A stretch of DNA of 64,000 nucleotides, taken from positions 62,001 to 126,000 of the forward strand of contig NZ_KB891809.1 in NCBI RefSeq assembly GCF_000373565.1, written 5' to 3'. A program made the position numbers and the translations under genes. Positions within the stretch are counted from its first letter, which is position 1. Every line of letters begins with the position of its first letter. Origin of the DNA: Streptomyces sp. HmicA12. GTDB taxonomy: Bacteria; Actinomycetota; Actinomycetes; Streptomycetales; Streptomycetaceae. This document shows positions 41,735-51,869 of this stretch, one piece after another. The notes below the pieces were generated by a model. That model was not told the DNA's origin. It saw only the letters and a program-made list of their open reading frames with translations, and searched no databases.

Positions 41735-42937
41735 CTAATCCTTAATGAATGCGGTCTGCGTAGGTGCGGTCGTACTGCTACCAAGAGTACGTCCCTGCGC
41801 GCCCTCCGGTTCCCGCACCTCCCTGACCAGCGGTTCCGGCTGCCTGTCCGGGCCGAACAGCGCGCGCCGCACGTCGGCGCGGGCCTGCCGGACACTGGCG
41901 CGGGCCGCGCCGAGCGCCTGCCGCACACCGCGCCCGACCTCCCGGGCCGCCCGCGCGAAGGGCCGCCACACCTGGTCCCGTACGACGTGCCCGATCGGCG
42001 TGAGCACACTGCGGTACGCCCAGCGCACCGGTTCCACGAAGGTCCAGCGCAGCAGCTTGCCGAGGAACCGCCCGACGGCGAGCGACACGTACCCGGCGAC
42101 CCGCCAGGCGACCCCGAGCGCCTCCCCGATCTCCCGTACGAGGACGACGAGGGCCCGGCCGACGGGCACGAGGACCCAGCGCCACAGGGCCAGCACGGGG
42201 AGCACGAGGATCCACCGGACGAGTGCCGCGACGGCCCGGCCGACGGGGGTGAGCACATACGCGTACAGCCACCCCGCGAACGGCACGACCACGTACCGCC
42301 ACAGCGCCGCCCACGGCCACACGAACAACGCCATGGCGACCCACCGCAGGCCGATCCCGATGCCCGTGACCAACAGGGTGATCGCGTGTCCGAGCGGCGT
42401 GAGGACATGGGCGTACAGCCACACCGCGGGCACGACCAGCAACACCCGCCCCAGCCAGGCGAGTCCACGGCCGAGGGGCACGGCGACGTAGCACCACAGC
42501 GCGACCCACGGCCACACGAACAGCGCCATGCCGATCCACCGCAGCACCGCTCCGGCGCCCCGCGCGAGCCAGGCGATCGCGTGCCCGAGCGGCGTGAGGA
42601 CATGCGCGTACAGCCACACCGCGGGCACGACCACCAACACCCGCCCCAGCCAGCCGAGTCCACGGCCGAGGGGCACGGCGACATACCGCCACAGCGCCAC
42701 GAACGGCCACCCGAACACGGCGAACAGCACCCACCCGACGGCGCGGGCCAGCGGCACGAGCGCCTTCTCGTACAGGAAGCGGCCGCCCGTGACGAACGCG
42801 TCCCACACGAGCCGCACCGGCACCACGACGACCAGTGCCACGATCCGCACCGGCATGCGGATCGCCGCCACCAGACAGCCTTCCGGGGCGGCGGGCGCCG
42901 GAGGCGGGGCGGGTTCGGGACGCTTCTCCAGATCCAT
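41735..42937 (-). CDS. membrane protein built of 65-residue hydrophobic repeats
   Basis: 400 residues from ATG 42937 (MDLEKRPEPAPPPAP). A Pro-rich start is followed by repeated blocks: VWPWVALWCYVAVPLGRGLA, WLGRVLLVVPAVWLYAHV, LTPLGHAI. Two blocks are nearly identical at protein and DNA level; a third is shortened by 15 residues; weaker copies flank them. The blocks are rich in Trp, Val and Leu with a single Arg at regular spacing, so amphipathic re-entrant or TM helices are likely. The C-terminal 80 residues are Arg-rich and cytosolic-looking (RAAREVGRGVRQALGAARAS). No family recognised. It is divergent from terD by 86 bp. Confidence 0.7.
   Translation of the reverse strand: MDLEKRPEPAPPPAPAAPEGCLVAAIRMPVRIVALVVVVPVRLVWDAFVTGGRFLYEKALVPLARAVGWVLFAVFGWPFVALWRYVAVPLGRGLGWLGRVLVVVPAVWLYAHVLTPLGHAIAWLARGAGAVLRWIGMALFVWPWVALWCYVAVPLGRGLAWLGRVLLVVPAVWLYAHVLTPLGHAITLLVTGIGIGLRWVAMALFVWPWAALWRYVVVPFAGWLYAYVLTPVGRAVAALVRWILVLPVLALWRWVLVPVGRALVVLVREIGEALGVAWRVAGYVSLAVGRFLGKLLRWTFVEPVRWAYRSVLTPIGHVVRDQVWRPFARAAREVGRGVRQALGAARASVRQARADVRRALFGPDRQPEPLVREVREPEGAQGRTLGSSTTAPTQTAFIKD
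42238..42720. repeat. 195-bp in-gene tandem repeat (two near-identical copies plus a shortened third)
   Basis: CGAGCGGCGTGAGGACATG occurs with a period of 195 bp (GAGGA at 42401 and 42596). Long identity runs through TACAGCCACACCGCGGGCAC and GAGTCCACGGCCGAGGGGCA. A third copy aligned at about 42251 is 45 bp shorter. The frame is kept throughout. Confidence 0.85.
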
Positions 42938-43023
42938 GCAGTGTGAGACGCCGAAGAAGGGCTTCCGGATGCGGATCGGACGCCGATGCTTCACAAAGCA
43001 ACCGTCCCAGGCAGAATCTGCGC

Positions 43024-43611
43024 ATGATTACGCTTACGAAGGAAGACGGCCCCGCGGATCTCGACGGTGTCACCCACCTCTCCATCGGGGTCTCCTGGGA
43101 CCCGACCGCCGGCAGCAGCGGCGGTGTGCTCGGCGCGCTGCGCCGCAAGCAGGGCACCGACCTGGACCTCATCGCGATAGCCATCTCGGGCGCGGACCCG
43201 GTCCGCCTCGCGGGCCTCGACTCCCTGGACCCGCTGGGCAACGGGGCGATCCTGCACAGCGGCGACAACCAGACGGGCAAGGGCGACGGCGACGACGAGA
43301 CCGTGACGGTCGAGTTCGCGAAGGTGCCGTCGCCGATCACGTCGATCGTGTTCATCGCGGCGGCCTACAAGAAGGGCAGCTCGTTCCAGAAGGCCCGCAA
43401 CATCAGCTTCAAGGTGTACGACGCGACGGGCGGCAGCAGCCAGCAGGTCGCCGACATCTGGCCGAGCCTGCTCAGCGCGGACAACGGCTGCCTCGTGGCG
43501 AAGGCCATCCGGACCCCCGCGGGCGTCTGGAAGCTGGAGGTCATCAACGAGACCGGGAAGATCAAGCAGGGCGACGAGCGCGCCCTGATGCGCTTCGCCG
43601 TCAGCAAGTAG
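43024..43611 (+). CDS. TerD family protein
   Basis: 195 residues from ATG 43024. TerD fold: THLSIGVSWDPTAGSSGG, DLDLIAIAISGADPVRL, GAILHSGDNQTGKGDGDDET (Ca-binding acidic loop), SITSIVFIAAAYKKGSSFQK-type core, ending GDERALMRFAVSK. TerD-domain proteins bind calcium and are linked to tellurite/stress responses and, in Streptomyces, to differentiation. It is a lone gene, not a full ter operon. No clear ribosome-binding site precedes the ATG. Confidence 0.9.
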   Translation: MITLTKEDGPADLDGVTHLSIGVSWDPTAGSSGGVLGALRRKQGTDLDLIAIAISGADPVRLAGLDSLDPLGNGAILHSGDNQTGKGDGDDETVTVEFAKVPSPITSIVFIAAAYKKGSSFQKARNISFKVYDATGGSSQQVADIWPSLLSADNGCLVAKAIRTPAGVWKLEVINETGKIKQGDERALMRFAVSK

Positions 43612-43621
43612 CCGGTCGGCC

Positions 43622-43694
43622 TCGGCGCGGCACGGAGCGGCGCGGCGCGGCGCGGCACGGCGCGGCACGGCACGGCACGGCGCGGCACGGAGCA
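43622..43694. repeat. pentanucleotide low-complexity run (GGCAC/GGCGC)
   Basis: About fourteen consecutive five-base units of GGCRC type, with two GGAGC variants, just past the terD stop. It probably arose by slippage. Confidence 0.85.
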
Positions 43695-43695
43695 A

Positions 43696-43730
43696 CGAGG
43701 GGCGGCCGGATGCTCACCGGCCGCCCCTCG
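43696..43730. terminator. bidirectional terminator between terD and the radical SAM gene
   Basis: CGAGGGGCGGCCGG (43696-43709) pairs with CCGGCCGCCCCTCG (43717-43730), loop ATGCTCA. The genes converge here. Confidence 0.75.
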
Positions 43731-43748
43731 CTCATGTCTCGCCTGTCG

Positions 43749-45701
<1,953 letters not shown>

Positions 45702-45742
45702 AACCGTGGACCTTTGTGAGCTGACAGGGGTGACCCTCAAGC

Positions 45743-47269
45743 CTAACCCGCCGAAAGGTCCGCCTCCGCCGCGCTCCGCCACACCTCCGGCAGCTCCCGC
45801 TCCCGGTCCGCGGCGGCCGCCTGTTCCTGTCCGTACAGAAGGCCCCAGGTGAAGGCGGTCTCCCCGGCGGCGTGCGCCTGGATCGCGAGGTGGCGCAGGG
45901 CCTCGCGGGCGACGACCGAGTCCTGGTGGTCGCCGAGCAGGGACTGCACCGCCTTCATCTCCTTGCCGAACTTCTTGGCCTGCTTGCCGAGCGCGGGCAC
46001 GGCGGCCTCTCCGGCGTACCGGGCGCGCTTGGCGGCCTTGCGGGCCTCGTGCAACGCCAGGTCGCGGTCGGTGCCAGGCGCCAGCGACAGGGCGTGCTCG
46101 ACGCGGGTCGCGAGGCGGGCCTGGTCCTTGAGGGCGGCTTTGACGAAGACGGGGGCGGCGGGTTTTCCGGCCCTCGGGGTGAGCGGCGGATCGGTGAGCA
46201 GCGCGTCCAGGGTCTCCAGGAGCGCCAGGTACCGCTTGCCGTCGAGCAGGGCGACGGTGTGGCGGCGCGAGCCGTGGCGCTGGGCCACCGCCCAGATCCG
46301 CAGGCGGCCGCGGACGGGCCCGAGCAGCAGGGTGCGCGGCAGGGCGTCGATGCGGGCGGTGAGCCGCTCGGTCAGCACCTCGCGGTCCCGGTCGATGCCG
46401 AGCTCGCCGCCGAGCCATTTCAGCTCCTCGGCGACCGGCGCGGTGACGGCGGGGTCGAGCAGCTTCTTGTACGTCTTGAAGGCGCTGCGCATCCGGCGGG
46501 CGGCGACCCGCATCTGGTGCACGGAGTCCGGCAGGTCGCGGCGGACGGCCGGGTCGAGCTCGACGAGGACGTCGCGCTGGGCGCGCAGGTGGGCCAGGAC
46601 GTGGTCGCCCGCGGTGACGGGCGCCTCGGCGTCGGCCTTCTGTGCGCCCTCCCCCGCCCCGGTCTCGTCGAGGGCGCGGGCCAGCTTGGAGGTGGCCCCG
46701 GAGCGGTCGACGCCGGCCTTGCGCAGCCTCTTCTCGACCTTGCCGAGGAAGGCCGGGTCGCCGTCGTCGGCCAGCTCGACCTCGATCTCCGTCCAGGCGG
46801 CGCTGCCCTGCCCCCCGGGGCGTTCGGCGCGCACGGCGTCCACGCACACCTCGGCGAGCAGCTCGCCGTCGGCGCCGGTCAGGTGGGAGACGTCGCGGGA
46901 CGACAACAGCCGCACGACGGGGACGAGTTCGGCGTCCCGGACGCGGGACCTGACGAGTCCGGCGAGCGCGCGCGGCACCTGTGCGGACAGGGGTGCCCGC
47001 ACCTCGTCCCGTACGCCCTCGCTCAGCGCGACCGGCAATTTGAGGTGCCAGCCCGCGTCGTCGCCGCCGGTGCGCCGGCGCAGGGTGATCTTGTCGGCCG
47101 CGAGGCGTTGGTCCTCGGTGTCGTAGTACACGGCGTCGAGCTCCACGACGCCCTTCTCGATGACTGCCGCCACGCCGGGGACCTTCAGCAGGTCGGGCAG
47201 CTCGAAGTGCTCGTCGGGGGCGCCGGGAACCTCATATTTCCGCTCGATCTCGCGCTTTGTGTCCGCCAT
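45743..47269 (-). CDS. CYTH-CHAD domain protein
   Basis: 508 residues from ATG 47269. N-terminal CYTH domain: EIERKYEVPG (ExExK signature), LDAVYYDTEDQRL, ITLRRRTGGDDAGWHLKLPV, WTEIEVELADDGD. C-terminal CHAD domain (about 225-500): VHQMRVAARRMRSAFKTYKK, LHEARKAAKRARYAGEA and conserved His/Lys/Arg helices. CYTH handles triphosphates (thiamine triphosphate or tripolyphosphate) and CHAD binds polyphosphate, so a role in polyphosphate metabolism is likely. It lies 41 bp upstream of the radical SAM gene on the same strand. Confidence 0.9.
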   Translation of the reverse strand: MADTKREIERKYEVPGAPDEHFELPDLLKVPGVAAVIEKGVVELDAVYYDTEDQRLAADKITLRRRTGGDDAGWHLKLPVALSEGVRDEVRAPLSAQVPRALAGLVRSRVRDAELVPVVRLLSSRDVSHLTGADGELLAEVCVDAVRAERPGGQGSAAWTEIEVELADDGDPAFLGKVEKRLRKAGVDRSGATSKLARALDETGAGEGAQKADAEAPVTAGDHVLAHLRAQRDVLVELDPAVRRDLPDSVHQMRVAARRMRSAFKTYKKLLDPAVTAPVAEELKWLGGELGIDRDREVLTERLTARIDALPRTLLLGPVRGRLRIWAVAQRHGSRRHTVALLDGKRYLALLETLDALLTDPPLTPRAGKPAAPVFVKAALKDQARLATRVEHALSLAPGTDRDLALHEARKAAKRARYAGEAAVPALGKQAKKFGKEMKAVQSLLGDHQDSVVAREALRHLAIQAHAAGETAFTWGLLYGQEQAAAADRERELPEVWRSAAEADLSAG

Positions 47270-47390
47270 GACCTGAATCTAGACGTCAGCGGGTCGCCCG
47301 GAAAGGGGCGCGGGGCCGCAGAGAACACGCGGCGCTGCACCCATCAGCGGCTCCGCCGCGGAGCGCGCTGGGAACGCGGGCGAGGACGAG

Positions 47391-47418
47391 CCCCGTAAGG
47401 GGCGCGGGGAACTGCGCG
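47391..47418 (+). repeat. Streptomyces intergenic repeat, second copy in window
   Basis: CCCCGTAAGGGGCGCGGGGA plus ACTGCGCG, identical over 28 bp to the reverse complement of 28335-28362. Confidence 0.8.
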
Positions 47419-47602
47419 CTCAGCCCCCACCGGGCGGTCAGCCGCGAACGGCGCCGAGGCGACCGCCCCCTGAAGCGCTCACCCAGCGCCGGGGTGCCGC
47501 CTTGCCCACCCTGCCGCCCAATGGGGTCTCCCCTGCTCGAGCGACGTTCGAGAGCTCGGGGGAAGGCAGATTGCCCAAGGCTGCGGCGACCGCCAAGGCG
47601 AT

Positions 47603-47650
47603 GGGCGCAGCCCGAAACGGCGGGCGCAGCCCGAAACGGCGGGCGCAGCC
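47603..47650. repeat. 19-bp tandem repeat, 2.5 copies
   Basis: GGGCGCAGCCCGAAACGGC at 47603-47621 and 47622-47640, with a partial third copy to 47650. Confidence 0.85.
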
Positions 47651-47695
47651 AGGAGCGCGGGGCCCGCCCGGAGACCAGGTCGCCGAGCGGAGCGG

Positions 47696-48901
47696 TTACG
47701 CCGACATGGGGCGCTGCACTCTGATCGACTGAAGCAGTCCGATCGCCACCCACACCGCGAACATCGACGATCCGCCGTACGACACGAACGGCAGCGGCAG
47801 GCCCGCGACCGGCATGATGCCGAGCGTCATGCCGATGTTCTCGAAGGCCTGGAACGCGAACCACGCGATGATCCCGGCGGCGACGATCGTGCCGTACAGC
47901 TCCGACGTCTCCCGCGCGATCCGGCAGGCGCGCCACAGCACGACGCCGAGAAGCAGCAGGATCGCCCCGGCCCCGACGAACCCGAGCTCCTCCCCCGCCA
48001 CCGTGAACACGAAGTCCGTCTGCTGCTCGGGCACGAACTGGCCGGTGGTCTGCGAGCCGTGGAACAGGCCCGCGCCGGACAGCCCGCCCGAACCGATCGC
48101 GATCCGCGCCTGGTTGGTGTTGTAGCCGACGCCGGCCGGGTCGAGCGCCGGGTTGGCGAAGGCGGCGAAGCGGGCGATCTGGTAGTCGTCGAGGACGCCG
48201 AGCTGCCACACCGCGACGGCGCCCGCCGCGCCGACGCCGATGAGCCCGAGCACCCAGCGGTTGGAGGCGCCGGAGGCGAGCAGCACACCGAGCACGATCA
48301 TCACCATGACCATGACGGACCCGAGGTCCGGCATCAGCATGACGACCATCATGGGGACGGCGGCGAGCCCGAGGGCCTGGAGCACCGTGCGGTGGTCGGG
48401 GTGTTCGCGGTCGCCCGCGTCGACCCGCGCCGCGAGCAGCATCGCCATCCCCAGGATGATCGTGATCTTCACGAACTCCGAGGGCTGGAGCGAGAATCCG
48501 CCGCCGATGATGATCCACGCGTGCGCGCCGTTCACGGTCGCGCCGAGCGGGGTGAGGACCAGCAGCACCAGGAAGACCGAGATGCCGTACAGGATCGGGA
48601 CGGCGGTGCGCAGCGTGCGGTGGCCGAGCCAGATCGTGCCGATCATCAGGGCGATGCCGATGCCCATGTTGAGCAGGTGGCGGAAGAGGAAGTAGTACGG
48701 GTCGCCCTGGTTCAGCTCGGTGCGGTTGCGCGTCGCCGAGAAGACGAGCGCGGAGCCGATCAGCGACAGCGCGATCGCCGACAGCAGGATGGGCCAGTCG
48801 AGCCGCCGCACCACCGAGTCGCGGGCCATGAGCCGGGACATGGCGGAGCGTTGCTGCGGCCCGTACCCGGAGACGGAGAAACCACTGGTGCTGCCTGCCA
48901 C
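47696..48901 (-). CDS. rodA: RodA-type SEDS peptidoglycan glycosyltransferase
   Basis: 401 residues from GTG 48901, with AGGAGGGAC upstream and 2 bp after the pbp2 stop. About ten TM helices; SEDS motifs include GGGFSLQPSEFVKITIILGM, QARIAIGSGGLSGAGLFHGS, QQTDFVFTVAGEELGFVGAG and GLPLPFVSYGGSSM. SEDS proteins polymerise glycan strands with a cognate class B PBP, here the adjacent pbp2. In S. coelicolor the homologue (sfr) belongs to the mre cluster needed for spore-wall synthesis. Confidence 0.95.
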   Translation of the reverse strand: MAGSTSGFSVSGYGPQQRSAMSRLMARDSVVRRLDWPILLSAIALSLIGSALVFSATRNRTELNQGDPYYFLFRHLLNMGIGIALMIGTIWLGHRTLRTAVPILYGISVFLVLLVLTPLGATVNGAHAWIIIGGGFSLQPSEFVKITIILGMAMLLAARVDAGDREHPDHRTVLQALGLAAVPMMVVMLMPDLGSVMVMVMIVLGVLLASGASNRWVLGLIGVGAAGAVAVWQLGVLDDYQIARFAAFANPALDPAGVGYNTNQARIAIGSGGLSGAGLFHGSQTTGQFVPEQQTDFVFTVAGEELGFVGAGAILLLLGVVLWRACRIARETSELYGTIVAAGIIAWFAFQAFENIGMTLGIMPVAGLPLPFVSYGGSSMFAVWVAIGLLQSIRVQRPMSA

Positions 48902-48903
48902 GG

Positions 48904-51084
48904 TCAGTCCCTCCTGCTGTACGTCGAGGCGGGCAGTCCGGCCGCCAGTTCCTGCTGCGCGGGCGGCTGCTGCTTGCTCGGGTCGTACGTCTCGATCGTC
49001 GGGGCGTCGATCGAGCCGTCCTTCTGGATCTTCGGCAGGGACTTCTCGGGCTGCGGCAGCAGCGCCTTCTTGAGGTCCTGCTTGCCACTGCCGTCGAGGC
49101 CGTAGATCGCGTCGTAGATCTTGCGGACGGCGGGTCCCGAGGCGCCGGAACCCGTACCGCCCTGGGAGATCGTCATCACGATCGAGTAGTCCTTGGTGTA
49201 CGTCGCGAACCACGACGTCGTCTGCTTGCCGTAGACCTCGGCCGTACCGGTCTTGGCGTGCATCGGGATCTTGTCCTGGGGCCAGCCCTGGAAACGCCAG
49301 GCGGCCGTACCGCGGGTCGCCACTCCCGCCAGTGCTTGGTCTATCTCGTCGCGGGTCTTGCCCTTGAAGGGGAGCTTGGCGTTGACCTTCGGCTGGATCT
49401 CCTGGACCTGCTTGCCGTCGGCGCTGACGATGGCCTTGCCGACCTCGGGCTCGTGCAGGGTGCCGCCGTTGGAGATGGCCGCGTAGATCGACGCCATCTG
49501 GATCGGGGTGACGAGCGTGTCGCCCTGGCCGATGGAGTAGTTGACGGAGTCACCGGCGCGCATGAGGTTGCCTTCGAGGCAGTTCTCGTAGTTCAGCCGC
49601 TGGACGTAGTCGCCGTCCTTCTTGCCGGACTTGCACCAGGAGTCCTTGTTGGCCTTCCAGAACCGCTGCTTCCACTGGCGGTCGGGGACCCGGCCGGTGA
49701 CCTCGTTGGGCAGGTCGACGCCGGTCTCCTTGCCGAGACCGAACTGGTGGGCCGTCTTGTAGAACCAGTCCTGGGTGTCCTTGTTGCCCTTGAGGCCGCC
49801 GTCCTTCTTCCACTCGTTGTGGGCGAGTCCGTAGAAGACGGTGTCGCAGGAGACCTCCAGGGCGCGGCCCAGGTTGATCGGGCCGAAGTTCTCCGACTCG
49901 AAGTTCTTGAAGACCTGGTTGCCGATGGAGTACGAGCTGGTGCAGGGGTAGCGCCCGTTGAACGGGTAGCCCGCGTTGACCGCGGCGGTCGTGGAGATGA
50001 CCTTGAAGATCGAGCCCGGTGCGGCCTGGCCCTGGATGGCCCGGTTCAGCAGCGGGTAGTTGGAGTTCTTGCCCGTCAGCCGGGCGTAGTCCTTGCCGGA
50101 GATGCCGCCGACCCAGGCGTTCGGGTCGTAGGTGGGGTTGGACGCCATGGAGACGATGCGGCCGGTCTTGGCCTCCATCACCACGACGGCGCCGGAGTCG
50201 GCCTTGTAGTTGGTGCCGGTGTTCTTGTCGAACTCCTTGCGGGCGGCCTTCATCGCCGCCTGCAGCTCGTACTCGGCGACGCGCTGGACCCGTGCGTCTA
50301 TCGACGTGACGACGTTCGCTCCCGGCTCGGCCTTGTCGCTGTCGGCGCGGCCGATGACGCGGCCGAGGTTGTCGACCTCGTAGCGGGTGACGCCGGCCTT
50401 GCCGCGCAGTTCCTTGTCGTACGTGCGCTCCAGACCGGAGCGGCCGACCTGGTCGGAGCGCAGGTACGGCGAGTCCGTGTCCTTCGCCTTCTCGATCTCG
50501 GCGTCGGTGACCGGGGAGAGATAGCCGAGGACCTGCGCGGTGTTCGCCTTGCCGGGGCTGGCGTAGCGGCGTACGGCGGTCGGCTCGGCGGTGATGCCGG
50601 GGAAGTCCTCGCCGCGCTCGCGGATCTGCAGCGCCTGCTTGGGGGTGGCCTCGTCGGTGATCGGGATCGGCTGGTACGGCGAGCCGTTCCAGCAGGGCTG
50701 CGGCGTCTTGGCGTCGCACAGCCGGACCTTCTCCTCGACCTCCTTGGGCTTCAGGCCGAGGACGCCCGCGAGCTTGGTGAGGACCCCCTTGCCGTCGTCC
50801 TCCATCTTCATGAGGTCGGTGCGGGAGGCGGAGACGACGAGCCGGGTCTCGTTGTCGGCGATCGGCACGCCCCGCGCGTCCAGGATCGAGCCGCGCACGG
50901 CGGGCGTGACGACCTGCTGGACGTGGTTGCCGGAGGCCTCCTTGGCGTACTCGTCGCCGTTGCGGATCTGGAGGTACCAGAGGCGGCCGCCGAGAGTGAG
51001 CAGGAGGGACAGGACGAGGATCTGGAGAATGACGAGGCGGATCTGGACGCGGGGGGTCCGGCCGGTCTCGGGGATATTGGTCAC
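48904..51084 (-). CDS. pbp2: penicillin-binding protein 2 (class B transpeptidase)
   Basis: 726 residues from GTG 51084. Cytosolic start, one TM anchor (IRLVILQILVLSLLLTLGGR), dimerisation domain (TPAVRGSILDARGVPIADNE), and transpeptidase domain with active-site Ser in GQAAPGSIFKVIST (SxxK), NYSIGQGDTLVTPIQMA, and KTGTAEVYGKQTTSWF (KTG). A Ser/Pro/Gln-rich tail ends the protein. It cross-links peptidoglycan outside the membrane, paired with RodA and organised by MreBCD. The insert with CKSGKKDG and two further Cys could form a disulfide. Confidence 0.95.
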   Translation of the reverse strand: MTNIPETGRTPRVQIRLVILQILVLSLLLTLGGRLWYLQIRNGDEYAKEASGNHVQQVVTPAVRGSILDARGVPIADNETRLVVSASRTDLMKMEDDGKGVLTKLAGVLGLKPKEVEEKVRLCDAKTPQPCWNGSPYQPIPITDEATPKQALQIRERGEDFPGITAEPTAVRRYASPGKANTAQVLGYLSPVTDAEIEKAKDTDSPYLRSDQVGRSGLERTYDKELRGKAGVTRYEVDNLGRVIGRADSDKAEPGANVVTSIDARVQRVAEYELQAAMKAARKEFDKNTGTNYKADSGAVVVMEAKTGRIVSMASNPTYDPNAWVGGISGKDYARLTGKNSNYPLLNRAIQGQAAPGSIFKVISTTAAVNAGYPFNGRYPCTSSYSIGNQVFKNFESENFGPINLGRALEVSCDTVFYGLAHNEWKKDGGLKGNKDTQDWFYKTAHQFGLGKETGVDLPNEVTGRVPDRQWKQRFWKANKDSWCKSGKKDGDYVQRLNYENCLEGNLMRAGDSVNYSIGQGDTLVTPIQMASIYAAISNGGTLHEPEVGKAIVSADGKQVQEIQPKVNAKLPFKGKTRDEIDQALAGVATRGTAAWRFQGWPQDKIPMHAKTGTAEVYGKQTTSWFATYTKDYSIVMTISQGGTGSGASGPAVRKIYDAIYGLDGSGKQDLKKALLPQPEKSLPKIQKDGSIDAPTIETYDPSKQQPPAQQELAAGLPASTYSRRD

Positions 51085-51182
51085 CTGTGCTGCTCCCCCT
51101 CAGTGCGTGTGCGAGTACGAGTGGTACGTGTACACGCCCAACCTGTGTGTGTGCGTGACCGGGTCGGTCAACTGCCGTGCGC

Positions 51183-51857
51183 TCACAGGCGCTTGACCCC
51201 CTTGATGCGTCCGGCGCGGGCGGCACGGGCCTTGACCGACTTCATCCGCAGGCCGCCGCGCTGGTTGCCGATGCGCAGGCCCGTACCGGCCGAGAGCCAG
51301 CCGGAGGAGACGTCGGTGGCCTTGCCGGAGCCGCCGCCGGCCTCGGCCAGCGGATCGTTCTCGGCGCGTCTGGCGAGCGCCATCACGCCGGGCACGACGA
51401 ACGGCGCGAGCAGCAGGTCGTAGAGCGCGGCGGTGAAGAGCAGGCTGCCGAGGCCCACGTGGCGGGCCGCGGTGTCGCCGACGAGGGCGCCCACTCCCGC
51501 GTACAGGAGGGTCGTGCCGATGGCGGCGCCGACGACCACGACCATCGGGCCCGCGGCCGAACGCAGCTGCCCGTTCTCCGGCTTGGCCAGGCCCGCGAGG
51601 TAGCCGATGACGCACAGGACCAGGGCGTAGCGCCCGGCGGCGTGGTCGGCGGGCGGGGCCAGGTCGGCGAGCAGGCCCGCGCCGAAGCCGATGAGGGCGC
51701 CGCCCACGTGGCCGTAGACGAGGGCGAGGCCGAGGACGGTGAGGAGCAGCAGGTCCGGTACGGCGCCGGGGAGTTGGAGCCGGGCCAGGATGCAGACCTG
51801 GACGACGAGGGCGACGACGACGAGGGTCGTGGAGAGGAGGATCCGGTTGAAGCGCAT
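51183..51857 (-). CDS. mreD: rod-shape protein MreD
   Basis: 224 residues from ATG 51857. Five to six TM helices (ILLSTTLVVVALVVQVCILA, ALVYGHVGGALIGFGAGLLA, MVVVVGAAIGTTLLYAGVGA) then a basic cytosolic tail of about 55 residues (SVKARAARAGRIKGVKRL). It starts 12 bp after mreC and precedes pbp2 by 98 bp. It is part of the MreBCD complex that guides wall synthesis, in Streptomyces mainly at sporulation septa and spore walls. Confidence 0.93.
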   Translation of the reverse strand: MRFNRILLSTTLVVVALVVQVCILARLQLPGAVPDLLLLTVLGLALVYGHVGGALIGFGAGLLADLAPPADHAAGRYALVLCVIGYLAGLAKPENGQLRSAAGPMVVVVGAAIGTTLLYAGVGALVGDTAARHVGLGSLLFTAALYDLLLAPFVVPGVMALARRAENDPLAEAGGGSGKATDVSSGWLSAGTGLRIGNQRGGLRMKSVKARAARAGRIKGVKRL

Positions 51858-51869
51858 GGTCAGCTCCTC

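Larger units (their letters stand above)
47270..47695. other. 426-bp repeat-rich intergenic region between CYTH-CHAD gene and rodA
   Basis: It contains a mosaic of short repeats, not a gene: a degenerate AAAGGGGCGCGGGG near 47303; the 28-bp Streptomyces repeat at 47391-47418; an imperfect hairpin at about 47528-47566 (CCCCTGCTCGAGCG opposite CGAGAGCTCGGGG-type sequence); and a 19-bp tandem repeat at 47603-47650. The open frames here look non-coding. Both flanking genes are on the reverse strand, so it also carries rodA 3' signals and the CYTH-CHAD promoter. Confidence 0.6.

Noticed and set aside
43622..43694. Structured RNA in the GGCRC run
   Set aside because: It is a simple pentanucleotide slippage run; the adjacent hairpin is sufficient as a terminator.
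47494..47732. Short plus-strand ORFs in the CYTH-CHAD/rodA gap
   Set aside because: They read through dispersed repeats, lack ribosome-binding sites and have no sensible protein composition.
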